Shown here piece after piece: positions 17,128 to 25,524 of a stretch of DNA of 64,000 nt (positions are counted from its first letter, which is position 1; each line of letters opens with the position of its first letter). Position numbers and translations under genes: made by a program. Below the pieces are notes generated by a model. It was not told where the DNA came from and did no database searches. It saw only the letters and a program-made list of their open reading frames with translations. Source of the DNA: Comamonadaceae bacterium UBA2121 (GTDB taxonomy: Bacteria; Pseudomonadota; Gammaproteobacteria; Burkholderiales; Burkholderiaceae_C). The stretch covers positions 40,226 to 104,225 of the forward strand of contig DCYB01000015.1 of the NCBI GenBank assembly GCA_002331385.1. The letters run 5' to 3'.

Positions 17128-18258
17128 ATGACGCAGACAATCGACTACGAAGGGCGCATACTGGAAACGCGCGCGACGGAAACCGTGCTCGATGCACTGC
17201 TGCGCAGTGGTGTGGACGCGGCGTTTTCGTGCAAGGGTGGTTCCTGCCATACCTGCCTGATGCAATGCCAGAGCGGCACCGTGCCCGAGGCGGCGCGCCG
17301 CAGCCTGCCCGAACATTTGCAACGTCTGCGTTATTTTCTTCCCTGCCGTTGCGTGCCCGTCGGCCCGATGAAGGTGCGCGCACCGCAGCCCGGCGATCTG
17401 GTCACCAACTGCATGCTGTGCGAAACCGTGCTGCAGGACGACGGCAGCGTCATCCTGCTGATCGAACCTGCCCGCACCATCCGCTATCGGCAAGGGCAGG
17501 CGCTGCAGATCGTCAACGGCGCAGCGCATGAACCGCGCGCGCGCATTACCTCCGATCCTGAGCGCGACATGCTGCTCAGCGTGCAAGTGGCGGCGCAGGA
17601 TGTCGCGGCATTGGGCGAAGCGCTGCAACCCGGTGCCGAGTTTGGGGCGGACATGCAGGTGCGCGGCCCATTTGACGAGCGCCCGTCGCAAGAGCTGCCG
17701 TATCCCGATCCCGATCCGCAGTTGTGGACGCTGCTCGATGAGGGCCGCACGATGCGGCGCGTGCTCGAAGCCTTCTACGTGAAGGTCTATGCCGATCCGG
17801 TGCTCGCGCCGTTCTTTGAAGGCGCCACCATGGGGCGCGCCATCGACAAACAGTTCTCGTTCATGAAGCAATGCATCACGGGCGAGAAGGTCTACATGGG
17901 CGACCGCCCGCGCAACGCGCACCACTGGATGATCATCACGCACGAGGTGTTCGATCACCGGCAGGCGCTCATGCTGCAAACGCTGCGCGAGCAGGGCGTG
18001 GACGAGGACGTGATTGCGCGCTGGACGGGCTTTGAAGAGTATTTCCGCCCCGACATGGTCAAGAGCTACTTCTGGCCGCGTCAGGTGGGCGACCAGTTGA
18101 TCGTCAACGATGGCTTTTCGCCCGAGGTGCTGGGCGAATCCACGCTGTGCGATCACTGCCAAGGCGAGGTCATGGCCGGAGAAACCGTGCTGCTGCACCG
18201 TCGTTTGGGCACCATCAGTTGCGAGCGCTGCGCCGATCTTGCGCAGACGGTGGCATGA
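17128..18258 (+). CDS. Ferredoxin - truncated globin - zinc ribbon fusion protein
   Basis: About 376 residues from ATG 17128. Residues 1-90 are a plant-type 2Fe-2S ferredoxin domain with ligands C35, C40, C43 and C73 or C75 (SCKGGSCHTC, FLPCRC). Residues 90-190 look like a beta-barrel of the ferredoxin-reductase FAD-binding kind, but I cannot see an intact flavin motif. Residues 200-317 form a truncated hemoglobin; proximal His is probably H265 in NAHHWMIITHEVF. Residues 341-368 are CDHC...CERC, a zinc ribbon. The combination suggests electron transfer to a heme that binds oxygen or nitric oxide, used for sensing or detoxification. It sits between two roadblock genes and overlaps the next gene by ATGA, so its redox or ligand state could feed the GTPase switch. 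Confidence 0.83.
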   Translation: MTQTIDYEGRILETRATETVLDALLRSGVDAAFSCKGGSCHTCLMQCQSGTVPEAARRSLPEHLQRLRYFLPCRCVPVGPMKVRAPQPGDLVTNCMLCETVLQDDGSVILLIEPARTIRYRQGQALQIVNGAAHEPRARITSDPERDMLLSVQVAAQDVAALGEALQPGAEFGADMQVRGPFDERPSQELPYPDPDPQLWTLLDEGRTMRRVLEAFYVKVYADPVLAPFFEGATMGRAIDKQFSFMKQCITGEKVYMGDRPRNAHHWMIITHEVFDHRQALMLQTLREQGVDEDVIARWTGFEEYFRPDMVKSYFWPRQVGDQLIVNDGFSPEVLGESTLCDHCQGEVMAGETVLLHRRLGTISCERCADLAQTVA

Positions 18259-18896
18259 GCATGCAGGCGCACGACGCATCCCGGGACACTGCGCGCGAAC
18301 GCTTTGTGCGGCCCACGGCTGCGGGCATGTTTCGTCGCTTTGCCAGTCACGATGCATCGGTCGAGCGCCGCTTGCTGGAATGGCTGGTGCTGGCGGGGCG
18401 ACGCAGCGCCCTCAAAGTGCAGGATTTTTCATCGGCCCTGAATGCCGAGCCGCAGGCCTTGGCGCGCGCCCTTTTCACGCTGCAGCACGACGGTGCGCTG
18501 GTGGTGACGCTGGAGCCATCCGGGCGCACGCCCACCACCACATGGAGCGGCGAAGGGCTGGACGGCATCGCGCAGATTCTGGTGCGCATGACCGAGCCGG
18601 GACAGCGCACGCTGCTGAGCACGAGCGATGGCTTTCCGGTCGCGCGCGCGGGCTGCAGCGCCTATGAAGCCGACGTGTGGGCCGTGCAACAGGCAGACCA
18701 TGCATGGACGCCATCCGCAGACGCCACGCATGGACCGGGCGCTGCGGACAGCGTACGGCTGCATCTGGCGGGACGGGACTTCGTGCTCAGCAGTTCGCAG
18801 CCGCTCGATCGCAACCACGACGCGTGGCTCGAGCTGGCATACCGTATCCTTGCTGCCTTTCAGGGGCAGGCGACGCCGGCAATACCAAAGGGATAA
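18255..18896 (+). CDS. Hypothetical protein, possible winged-helix plus roadblock-like
   Basis: About 213 residues, starting by ATGA overlap with the globin fusion gene. The N-terminal part (about 20-90) has a winged-helix-like pattern (ERRLLEWLVLAGRRSALKV, then a beta hairpin ALVVTLEPSGRTP). The C-terminal part has RTLLSTSDGFPVARAGC and a late pair of strands and helix that recall the roadblock fold. There is no signal peptide or membrane segment. I do not recognise the family. Position in the operon argues that it is an adaptor of the GTPase system. Confidence 0.65.
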   Translation: MSMQAHDASRDTARERFVRPTAAGMFRRFASHDASVERRLLEWLVLAGRRSALKVQDFSSALNAEPQALARALFTLQHDGALVVTLEPSGRTPTTTWSGEGLDGIAQILVRMTEPGQRTLLSTSDGFPVARAGCSAYEADVWAVQQADHAWTPSADATHGPGAADSVRLHLAGRDFVLSSSQPLDRNHDAWLELAYRILAAFQGQATPAIPKG

Positions 18897-18902
18897 ACAA
18901 TC

Positions 18903-19271
18903 ATGCAGATGCCGATGACCATCGCGGAAGTGCTGGAGCAATACCGCACCAACTGCAGCGCATTGGCGGGCGCCGTGGTGGCCACGCAGGACGGTCTGGT
19001 GCTGGGCGCGACCGACAGCTTTGCAGGCGACACCCCCGCAGCCGCAGCGACCAGTCTGTGGGTGCATTTGCAGCAAGACCTGTCGATGATCCGCAGCACC
19101 ACCGTGGGCGAAGCCTTGTTGTGGGCCGAACCCGGCGTCTGGTATCTGTGTCCGCTGGCGCACCACCATCTGTTGCTGGCCTATAGCGAGTCGCCCGATC
19201 ACGCAGGCGCACTGCGTCTGGCGGGCCATGTCGCCGCACAGCAATTGGCACGCATGGTCTCCTCGGTGTGA
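18903..19271 (+). CDS. Roadblock/LC7 domain protein, last gene of the operon
   Basis: 122 residues, 6 bp after the preceding gene. The start of the domain is ALAGAVVATQDGLVLGAT, followed by a helix (AAAATSLWVHLQQDL), strands WYLCPLAHHHLLLAYS and a terminal helix. It is shorter than the roadblock protein at 16661 and has an unusual His-His-His in the last strand. It is probably a dimerising partner of the GTPase or of the other roadblock proteins. A clean rho-independent terminator is not seen after it. Confidence 0.78.
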   Translation: MQMPMTIAEVLEQYRTNCSALAGAVVATQDGLVLGATDSFAGDTPAAAATSLWVHLQQDLSMIRSTTVGEALLWAEPGVWYLCPLAHHHLLLAYSESPDHAGALRLAGHVAAQQLARMVSSV

Positions 19272-19338
19272 CGCAACCTGCAAAGGTGCACTGCTGAAGC
19301 CGCGCAGGGAGGGGCGGCGCGGGTAAAACGAGGAATGA

Positions 19339-19355
19339 CCTACACAAGGTGTAGG
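19339..19355. promoter_or_regulatory. Palindrome upstream of the molybdenum hydroxylase genes
   Basis: CCTACAC (19339-19345) and GTGTAGG (19349-19355) form a perfect 7-bp inverted repeat with a 3-bp spacer, about 80 bp before the start of the 2Fe-2S subunit gene. There is no T run, so an operator is more likely than a terminator. Confidence 0.4.
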
Positions 19356-19436
19356 AATCTGCTGGCGATAGCGGTTAACAATTCACGCCATAACTGACTG
19401 CATGGGCCAAACGCCCCAGTGCAGAAAGTTGTGACC

Positions 19437-20063
19437 ATGAAATTGACCGTGAACGAGCAGCCCGCCGAGCTGCCGGATGTCGCCCCCGATACTCCTTTGC
19501 TCTACATCCTGCGCAACGACTTGCGGCTGAACGGCCCCAAGTTTGGCTGCGGCCTGGGCGAGTGCGGTGCCTGCAGCGTACTCATCGATGGCAAGGTGGC
19601 GCGTTCGTGCTCGGTGCCGGTGGGTGCAGTGCGCGATGCGCGCATCACCACGCTGGAAGGGCTCACGCCGCAGGCCACGGTGGCCGCCAAATCACGGCTG
19701 TCGAACGATGTGCAAATGCGCTTGCTCGGCACCACTGCATTGGAACTCGCAGGCGCAGCGCCTGTGCCGCCGCCCGCTGCCGATGGCACGCGCGTCAGTC
19801 CCGGCGCGGACGCCCCGAGCGCGGCAACACAGCGTCTGCACCCGGTCCAGCAAGCTTTTATCGAGGAGCAGGCCGCGCAATGCGGCTACTGCACCAACGG
19901 CATGATCATGGCACTGGTGGCCTTGTTCGACAAACTCCCCACGGCGAGCGATGCGCAGGTGAAAACTGCATTGCAGGGCAACCTCTGCCGCTGCGGAACG
20001 CATGTGGAAATCATGCGCGCCGCCGCGCGCGCCCGCGAACTGATCGCGCAAGGAGCACGGTGA
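19437..20063 (+). CDS. 2Fe-2S subunit of a molybdenum hydroxylase (IorA-like)
   Basis: About 208 residues. It carries both iron-sulfur clusters of the xanthine-oxidase-family small subunit: the ferredoxin-type CGLGECGAC with a later C in ARSCSVPVG, and the four-helix type QCGYC plus LCRCGTH. It passes electrons from the molybdenum site to the acceptor. An Ala/Pro-rich insertion of roughly 45 residues separates the two cluster domains, making the protein longer than typical small subunits of about 155 residues. TGATG overlap with the next gene shows coupling. Confidence 0.87.
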   Translation: MKLTVNEQPAELPDVAPDTPLLYILRNDLRLNGPKFGCGLGECGACSVLIDGKVARSCSVPVGAVRDARITTLEGLTPQATVAAKSRLSNDVQMRLLGTTALELAGAAPVPPPAADGTRVSPGADAPSAATQRLHPVQQAFIEEQAAQCGYCTNGMIMALVALFDKLPTASDAQVKTALQGNLCRCGTHVEIMRAAARARELIAQGAR

Positions 20064-22453
20064 TGACATCTCACTCCCCCATCGATGCCGTGACCGATCT
20101 TGCGAGCGATCCCGCGAGCGCCAGCCAGACCCCATTGCAGCTCACACGCCGTCGTCTATTGATGGCCGGAGGCATGGTGGTGGTGGCTTCGGCCAGCGCC
20201 TCGCGCATCTGGGCGCAGGCTGCTCCCGCAGACACGCCCGCGTCCGGCGCCGCAGCGACCACTGCCAAACCGGGCAGCTATCCCGTTCCGCCGGACAACC
20301 GTGTGGACACCTTTGTTGCGATCGGAGCGGATGGCCGCGTGACCGGATACTGCGGGCACGTGGATCTGGGCACGGGCGTGCGCACGGCGCTCGGCCAGAT
20401 GGTGGCGGATGAGCTCGACGTGCCGTTCGAGCACGTCACCATGGTGTTGGGCCACACGTTCAAGACACCCGACCAGGGGCCGACGATTGCCAGTGCCACC
20501 ATCCAGGTCACTGCCAAGCCGCTGCGCCAGGCGGCGGCGCAAGTGCGTATGCTATTGCTCTCGATTGCCGCCGAGCGGCTGGGCGTGGCACGCGAAACGC
20601 TGGTCGTGCGCGAAGGTGTGGTGGCAGCGGGCGGCCAGCGCCTGACACTGGGCGAGCTGGTGCAGGGGCAGGACTTGCAGTTGCCGCTCGACACGCACAT
20701 CGAGCTGCGCCGCGCAGACGAGCTGCGTTACTCTGGCACGCCGGTGGCGCGTGTGGACATTCCCAACAAGGTGCTGGGCGCGCTGACCTTCATCCATGAC
20801 TTGCGCCTGCCCGGCATGCTGCATGCGCGCGTCGTGCGCCCGCCTTATGGTGGGGCCGATGCGTCGGCGCCGCTAGGCCGGTCGTTGGTGTCGGTGGACA
20901 AGGACTCCATCAAGCACCTGCCCGGCATCGTCCAGGTGGTGGTGCAGGGCGATTTTGTCGCCGTGCTCGCCGAGCGCGAAGAACAGGCCATTGCAGGCAT
21001 GCGGCAGTTGAAAGTCAAATGGAAGGACTGGAGCGGGTTGCCCGACCTGACGCTGGCAGGTCTGCACCAGACGCTGCTCAAGCACCCCAAGACCGATCGC
21101 CAACTGGTGCAGGAGGAAGGCACCGCTGACGCCATCAAGAGCGCCAAGACAGTGATCGAAGCCGACTACGTGTGGCCGTATCACATGCATGGCTCGATCG
21201 GCCCGTCATGCGCGGTGGCGCGTGTGGCCGATGGCAAGGTGGAGGTCTGGTCGGGCACACAAAACCCGCACGATCTGCGCAAGGACATCGCCAAGCTGCT
21301 CGGAGTGGGCGACGACGCGGTGAACATCCTGCGCATGGAAGCCTCGGGCTGCTATGGCCGCAACGGGGCCGATGACGCCAGCGCCGATGCGGCACTGATT
21401 GCGCAACTCACCGGCAAGACGGTGCGCGTGCAATACATGCGCGAACAAGAGCACGCCTGGGAGCCCAAGGGCACGGCGCAACTCATCCGCGTGCGCGGCG
21501 GTGTGGATGCAGAGGGCCAGGTCACGGGCTACGAATTCAGCACATGCTATCCATCCAACAACGCCACCACGCTGGCGCTGCTGCTCACCGGCAAGGTGGA
21601 GAACACCGCAGTCGTGCAGCAGATGGGGGACCGCACGGCCGTGCCGCAATATGAGTACCCCAAGCGCCACATCCTGAGTCAGGACGTAGCGCCCATCGTG
21701 CGTGCGTCGTGGATGCGCGGCGTGTCCGCGCTGCCCAACGTGTTTGCGCATGAATGCTGGATCGACGAAGCGGCCTACGCGGCAGGCGCGGACCCGATCG
21801 AGTACCGCTTGCGCTATCTGAAAGACCCACGCGCGATCGCACTGATCGAAGCCATGAAGACGCAGTGCCAATGGCAGGCGGGGCGGGCGTACCGCCAGCC
21901 GACGCCAGCCGGCGAGCCGTTGGCGAAGGGGCGCGGCTTTGCCTATGCGCGCTACTTCCACAGCAAGTTTCCGGGCTACGGTGCCGCATGGTGCGTGTGG
22001 GTGATCGATGTGACGGTGGACCGCCTGACCGGCAAGGTCACGCCGGTGAAAGTGTTCGTCGCGCAGGACACGGGAGCCATGGTCAATCCGGCTGGTGTGC
22101 GCCATCAGGCGCACGGCAACATCGTGCAGTCCACCAGCCGCGTGCTCAAGGAATTCGTCACGTTTGACCAGCAAGGTGTTACGTCGCTGGAGTGGGGCGG
22201 ATATCCCATCCTGCGTTTTTCGGAACTTCCGGTCATCGATTTGCAGTTGCTGGACCGCCCCGGCGAAGACCCGATGGGCGCAGGTGAATCGGCCTCGGTG
22301 CCCAGCGCCGCCGCGTTTGCTAACGCCATTTTTGACGCCACGGGGGTGCGTATGCGCGAAGTGCCATTCACCCACAGCCGGGTGTTGGCGGCGCTCAAAA
22401 ATGCGCCGCAAACCGGCGCGAGTGCATCGGCTCCGGCATCCGCCAGCCAGTAA
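20063..22453 (+). CDS. Molybdopterin-binding subunit of a periplasmic molybdenum hydroxylase (IorB-like)
   Basis: About 796 residues, starting in the TGATG overlap with the small subunit. A Tat-type signal is visible (TRRRLLMAGG followed by a hydrophobic stretch and SRIWAQAA), so the complex is exported folded to the periplasm, and the small subunit would travel with it. It has the large-subunit pattern of isoquinoline oxidoreductase-type enzymes, including the near-C-terminal GAGESASVPSAAAF that supplies the catalytic Glu. The substrate, an aldehyde or N-heterocycle, cannot be named. The frame is open upstream, but that part runs through the small subunit gene. Confidence 0.87.
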   Translation: MTSHSPIDAVTDLASDPASASQTPLQLTRRRLLMAGGMVVVASASASRIWAQAAPADTPASGAAATTAKPGSYPVPPDNRVDTFVAIGADGRVTGYCGHVDLGTGVRTALGQMVADELDVPFEHVTMVLGHTFKTPDQGPTIASATIQVTAKPLRQAAAQVRMLLLSIAAERLGVARETLVVREGVVAAGGQRLTLGELVQGQDLQLPLDTHIELRRADELRYSGTPVARVDIPNKVLGALTFIHDLRLPGMLHARVVRPPYGGADASAPLGRSLVSVDKDSIKHLPGIVQVVVQGDFVAVLAEREEQAIAGMRQLKVKWKDWSGLPDLTLAGLHQTLLKHPKTDRQLVQEEGTADAIKSAKTVIEADYVWPYHMHGSIGPSCAVARVADGKVEVWSGTQNPHDLRKDIAKLLGVGDDAVNILRMEASGCYGRNGADDASADAALIAQLTGKTVRVQYMREQEHAWEPKGTAQLIRVRGGVDAEGQVTGYEFSTCYPSNNATTLALLLTGKVENTAVVQQMGDRTAVPQYEYPKRHILSQDVAPIVRASWMRGVSALPNVFAHECWIDEAAYAAGADPIEYRLRYLKDPRAIALIEAMKTQCQWQAGRAYRQPTPAGEPLAKGRGFAYARYFHSKFPGYGAAWCVWVIDVTVDRLTGKVTPVKVFVAQDTGAMVNPAGVRHQAHGNIVQSTSRVLKEFVTFDQQGVTSLEWGGYPILRFSELPVIDLQLLDRPGEDPMGAGESASVPSAAAFANAIFDATGVRMREVPFTHSRVLAALKNAPQTGASASAPASASQ

Positions 22454-22470
22454 GAAGGAAAGCACACATC

Positions 22471-23790
22471 ATGCGTACCTTGAAGAAAATCCTGCTCCTT
22501 CTGCTGTTGCTGTTGATCGTGCTGGTGGGGGGCTTCCTGGCGTTGAGCCACCAGCCTGCGATTGGCGCAGGCAACCCGCCCGCTGCGGCGAGCTTTTCGC
22601 CCCAGCAAATCGAGAAGGGCCGACTGCTGGCAGCGATGGGCGACTGTGCGGTGTGCCACACCGCACCTGGTGGCCAAACCAACGCGGGCGGTTTACCCAT
22701 CGCCAGCCCATTCGGCACCATCTACAGCACCAACATCACACCCGATGTGGATACCGGAATCGGACGCTGGACCTACGAAGCCTTTGCGCGCGCCATGCGC
22801 CATGGGGTGGATCGCGAAGGGAAGTACCTCTACCCCGCATTTCCCTACACCGCATTCACGCATGTGAAGGATGAGGACCTGCAGGCGCTCTATGCCTTTC
22901 TCATGTCGGAACCTGCGGTCAAGTTCGATCCTCCTGAAACGTCGTTGAAATTTCCCTTCAATCTGCGTCCGGGGCTGGCCGCGTGGAACTGGCTTTTCCT
23001 GAAGCGCGGCCCGTTGCCAGACGACTCTTCCATGCCACCGGAATGGAATCGTGGTGCCTACCTGGCGGAGGGACTGGGACATTGCAGCGCGTGTCACACG
23101 CCGCGCAACCAGTTCGGCGCAGAGAAGACGGGTGAACATCATTTCGCAGGCACCACGCTCGATGGCTGGAGCGTCCCTGCGCTCACCTCGGCTACACCAG
23201 CACCCCTGCCGTGGACGGCGGACGATCTCTACCAGTATTTCAAGTTCGGCTTTTCACCACGCCATGGCTCGGCGGCAGGGCCAATGGCTCCGGTGATTCA
23301 CGGCCTGTCGCAGCAAAGCGATGCAGACTTGAAGGCGCTGGCCAGCTACGTCATGTCGTACAAGAAGGACACTGCCGACCCCGGTGATGCACAAGCGTTC
23401 GTCGCGAGCAAGTTCGAGAAAAGCAAGTTTGCGCTCGACCATGAAGGCTATCGCCTCTTTGAAGGTGCCTGCGCCAGTTGCCACAGTGACGCCAGCGACA
23501 TCAAGGACAGCCTTTTCGGCGTGCGCCCACAGTGGGTGCTCAGCACCAAGGTGTATGCCGACTCGCCCAACAACGCAGCGCTGGTGGTGTTGAACGGCAT
23601 ACAGTCCGCGCCCACTCCGCAAACCGGCACCATGCCCGCGTTTCGCCACAACCTGAGCGATGCGCAGATTGCCACCTTGCTCAACACCATGCGCGAGCAG
23701 GCGGGCCTGAAGCCGTGGAACAACCTGCCCGATCAGGTCGCCAAACTGCGCAAGGACACGCAACCCGGTCCCACCGTGCGCGCGCACTGA
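22471..23790 (+). CDS. Membrane-anchored cytochrome c with three heme sites
   Basis: 439 residues. The N-terminus is an uncleaved-looking signal anchor (KILLLLLLLLIVLVGG). Three CxxCH heme motifs follow: CAVCH (about nt 22648), CSACH and CASCH. The arrangement matches the cytochrome subunit of membrane alcohol and aldehyde dehydrogenases, which takes electrons from the periplasmic enzyme and gives them to the respiratory chain. It starts 17 bp after the molybdenum subunit with a clear AAGGAAA site, so the three genes form one operon. It is convergent with the MarR gene. Confidence 0.88.
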   Translation: MRTLKKILLLLLLLLIVLVGGFLALSHQPAIGAGNPPAAASFSPQQIEKGRLLAAMGDCAVCHTAPGGQTNAGGLPIASPFGTIYSTNITPDVDTGIGRWTYEAFARAMRHGVDREGKYLYPAFPYTAFTHVKDEDLQALYAFLMSEPAVKFDPPETSLKFPFNLRPGLAAWNWLFLKRGPLPDDSSMPPEWNRGAYLAEGLGHCSACHTPRNQFGAEKTGEHHFAGTTLDGWSVPALTSATPAPLPWTADDLYQYFKFGFSPRHGSAAGPMAPVIHGLSQQSDADLKALASYVMSYKKDTADPGDAQAFVASKFEKSKFALDHEGYRLFEGACASCHSDASDIKDSLFGVRPQWVLSTKVYADSPNNAALVVLNGIQSAPTPQTGTMPAFRHNLSDAQIATLLNTMREQAGLKPWNNLPDQVAKLRKDTQPGPTVRAH

Positions 23791-23792
23791 GG

Positions 23793-24365
23793 CTACGGCT
23801 CAGGCCGTAGTAGCCCGAGACTTCCCGGGCTGCGCTTGCCCTGGCTGCGCGCGGGAAAATTCTCTTCCGCGCTACCCGGCCTGTCCAGGTGCTGGGCGTG
23901 TTCGAGCAGGGTGTGCAATTGCTGATCGAGCGCCGCCACCTGTGCGCCGGACATGCCCTCCAGCAGTTGCACATTGATGGCGCGAATGCGCGGCCACAGC
24001 GCGGCATGCATGTGCACGCCCGCAGGGCTCAATTGCAGACGCGCCTCGCGCCGGTTGGCCTGCGCGGGCAACCGCTCCACCAGACCTTTACCCGCCAGCG
24101 AGCCAATGGCGCGCGAAATGCGCGCGCGGTCCAGCTCCAGCCGCTCGGCCAATGTCGATGGCTGCATGCCCGGCTCCTGCGCCAACCACATCAATACACC
24201 CCATTCGCGGCGGGTGATTCCATGTTCGCGCTCGCACAAACGGTTCACCAGCCGCGCCGAAGTGGCCGCCAGTTTGGCGATGCGGTACAGCAGCAAATCT
24301 GCGGGCTGCTGCGGGTCGGCCAGCGTGCTGAGCGACGGAGAGCGAGGAGTGCGCGAACGGGACAT
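23793..24365 (-). CDS. MarR-family transcriptional regulator
   Basis: About 190 residues from ATG 24365. The winged helix-turn-helix is clear (TLAERLELDRARISRAIGSL with the wing ANRREARLQLSPAG). A longer open frame runs further upstream to 24629, but that part overlaps the divergent gene and has no domain. It is transcribed away from the Bug-family binding protein and sulfatase genes, so it probably regulates them and itself. A 7-bp hairpin, CTACGGC/GCCGTAG at 23793-23810, sits at its 3' end facing the cytochrome gene. Confidence 0.82.
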   Translation of the reverse strand: MSRSRTPRSPSLSTLADPQQPADLLLYRIAKLAATSARLVNRLCEREHGITRREWGVLMWLAQEPGMQPSTLAERLELDRARISRAIGSLAGKGLVERLPAQANRREARLQLSPAGVHMHAALWPRIRAINVQLLEGMSGAQVAALDQQLHTLLEHAQHLDRPGSAEENFPARSQGKRSPGSLGLLRPEP

Positions 24366-24543
24366 GCGGGAAATCACCGGGTGTGGTTGATTAGAACAAT
24401 TGTGCGCGGCTTTCATACAGTTTGCGAGCAAGCCCATGCGGCCATCGATGGACCTTTGCAGGCATGATCCCTGCGTTGCATGGTCGCACCGCGGCGCGCG
24501 TTCCGGCGCGCAAGCCAGACACCAGACAAAAAAGGATTGCACC

Positions 24544-25524
24544 ATGATGCATCGCCGACATTTTCTTTCCCACTCCGCTGCTGCCAGCGCGGCTTTGGCC
24601 GTGCCTGCATGGCTTTGCGGCGCGGCCACTGCGCAGGCGCAGGACGTCTTGCGGCTGGTCGTGGGCTATCCGCCGGGTGGCAGCAGTGATCGCGTGGCGC
24701 GCATTCTGGCCGACAAGATGGGGCCGCTGCTCGGCACCTCCGTCATCGTGGACAACAAGGTCGGTGCCGGTGGCCGCGTTGCCGCGCAAGGCCTGCGCAA
24801 TGCGCCTGCGAGCCCGCCGGTGCTGATGCTCGCCAATCCGGCCGTGATGGTGGTGTCGCCGCTGGTCGTGGACGATCCGGGGTATGACGCGAACAAGGAC
24901 TTCGTGCCCGTCAGCGAAGTCAACAACTACGTCTTCGGCGTGGCCGTGTCCACGGCGGTGCCGGTGCAAGAGCTGTCGCATCTGTTCGCGTGGTTGCGCG
25001 CCAATCCGAAGAGCGCCAACATCGGCGTGCCCGCGACGGGCAGCCTGCCGCACTTCTTTGCCCTCATGCTCGGCCAGCAAGCCAAGGTCACGGCCGAAGC
25101 CGTGGGCTACAAGGGATCGGGTCCGCTGCTCACCGACCTGATCGGAGGACAGGTGCCGGTGGCGGTGGATACGCTGGACGTGCTGCTGCCGCAGCACGAG
25201 GCTGGCAAGCTGCGCATCCTGGCCGTATCGGGCGATGCGCGCCACCCCTCGGTGCCCAAGGTGCCGACCTCGAAGGAGACCGGCCTGAACCTGAGCGCCG
25301 AAGGCTGGAACACCGTCTTTGCGCCGCGTTCCATGCCGCCCGAGCAGGTCGCCCGCTATGCGGAAGTGATCCAGAAAATCATGGGCGATCCCGAGACCGC
25401 GCGCCTGTTCCGCGCGAGCAACCTCGACCCGGTCGTCAGCAGCAGCACGCAGACGCGCGATCGCATCGTGGCCTATCGCAAGCAATGGGAGCCGGTGATC
25501 CGCGCGTCGGGATATCGCCCATGA
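24544..25524 (+). CDS. Bug-family (tripartite tricarboxylate transporter) substrate-binding protein
   Basis: About 326 residues with a twin-Arg-like/Sec signal (MMHRRHFLSHSAAASAALAV). The family signature is visible: LVVGYPPGGSSD, GAGGRVAAQGL, PATGSLPHFF, GYKGSGPLLTDLIGGQVP. A clear AAGGA site precedes ATG 24544. Such periplasmic proteins are abundant in Burkholderiales and capture organic anions. No TctA/TctB membrane genes are adjacent. Its stop overlaps the sulfatase start as ATGA, so the bound ligand is probably a sulfate ester or its product. Confidence 0.85.
   Translation: MMHRRHFLSHSAAASAALAVPAWLCGAATAQAQDVLRLVVGYPPGGSSDRVARILADKMGPLLGTSVIVDNKVGAGGRVAAQGLRNAPASPPVLMLANPAVMVVSPLVVDDPGYDANKDFVPVSEVNNYVFGVAVSTAVPVQELSHLFAWLRANPKSANIGVPATGSLPHFFALMLGQQAKVTAEAVGYKGSGPLLTDLIGGQVPVAVDTLDVLLPQHEAGKLRILAVSGDARHPSVPKVPTSKETGLNLSAEGWNTVFAPRSMPPEQVARYAEVIQKIMGDPETARLFRASNLDPVVSSSTQTRDRIVAYRKQWEPVIRASGYRP

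Noticed and set aside
19562..20062. N-terminal extension of the molybdenum subunit
   Set aside because: It runs through the small subunit gene in another frame; the TGATG overlap start at 20063 with a Tat signal fits better.
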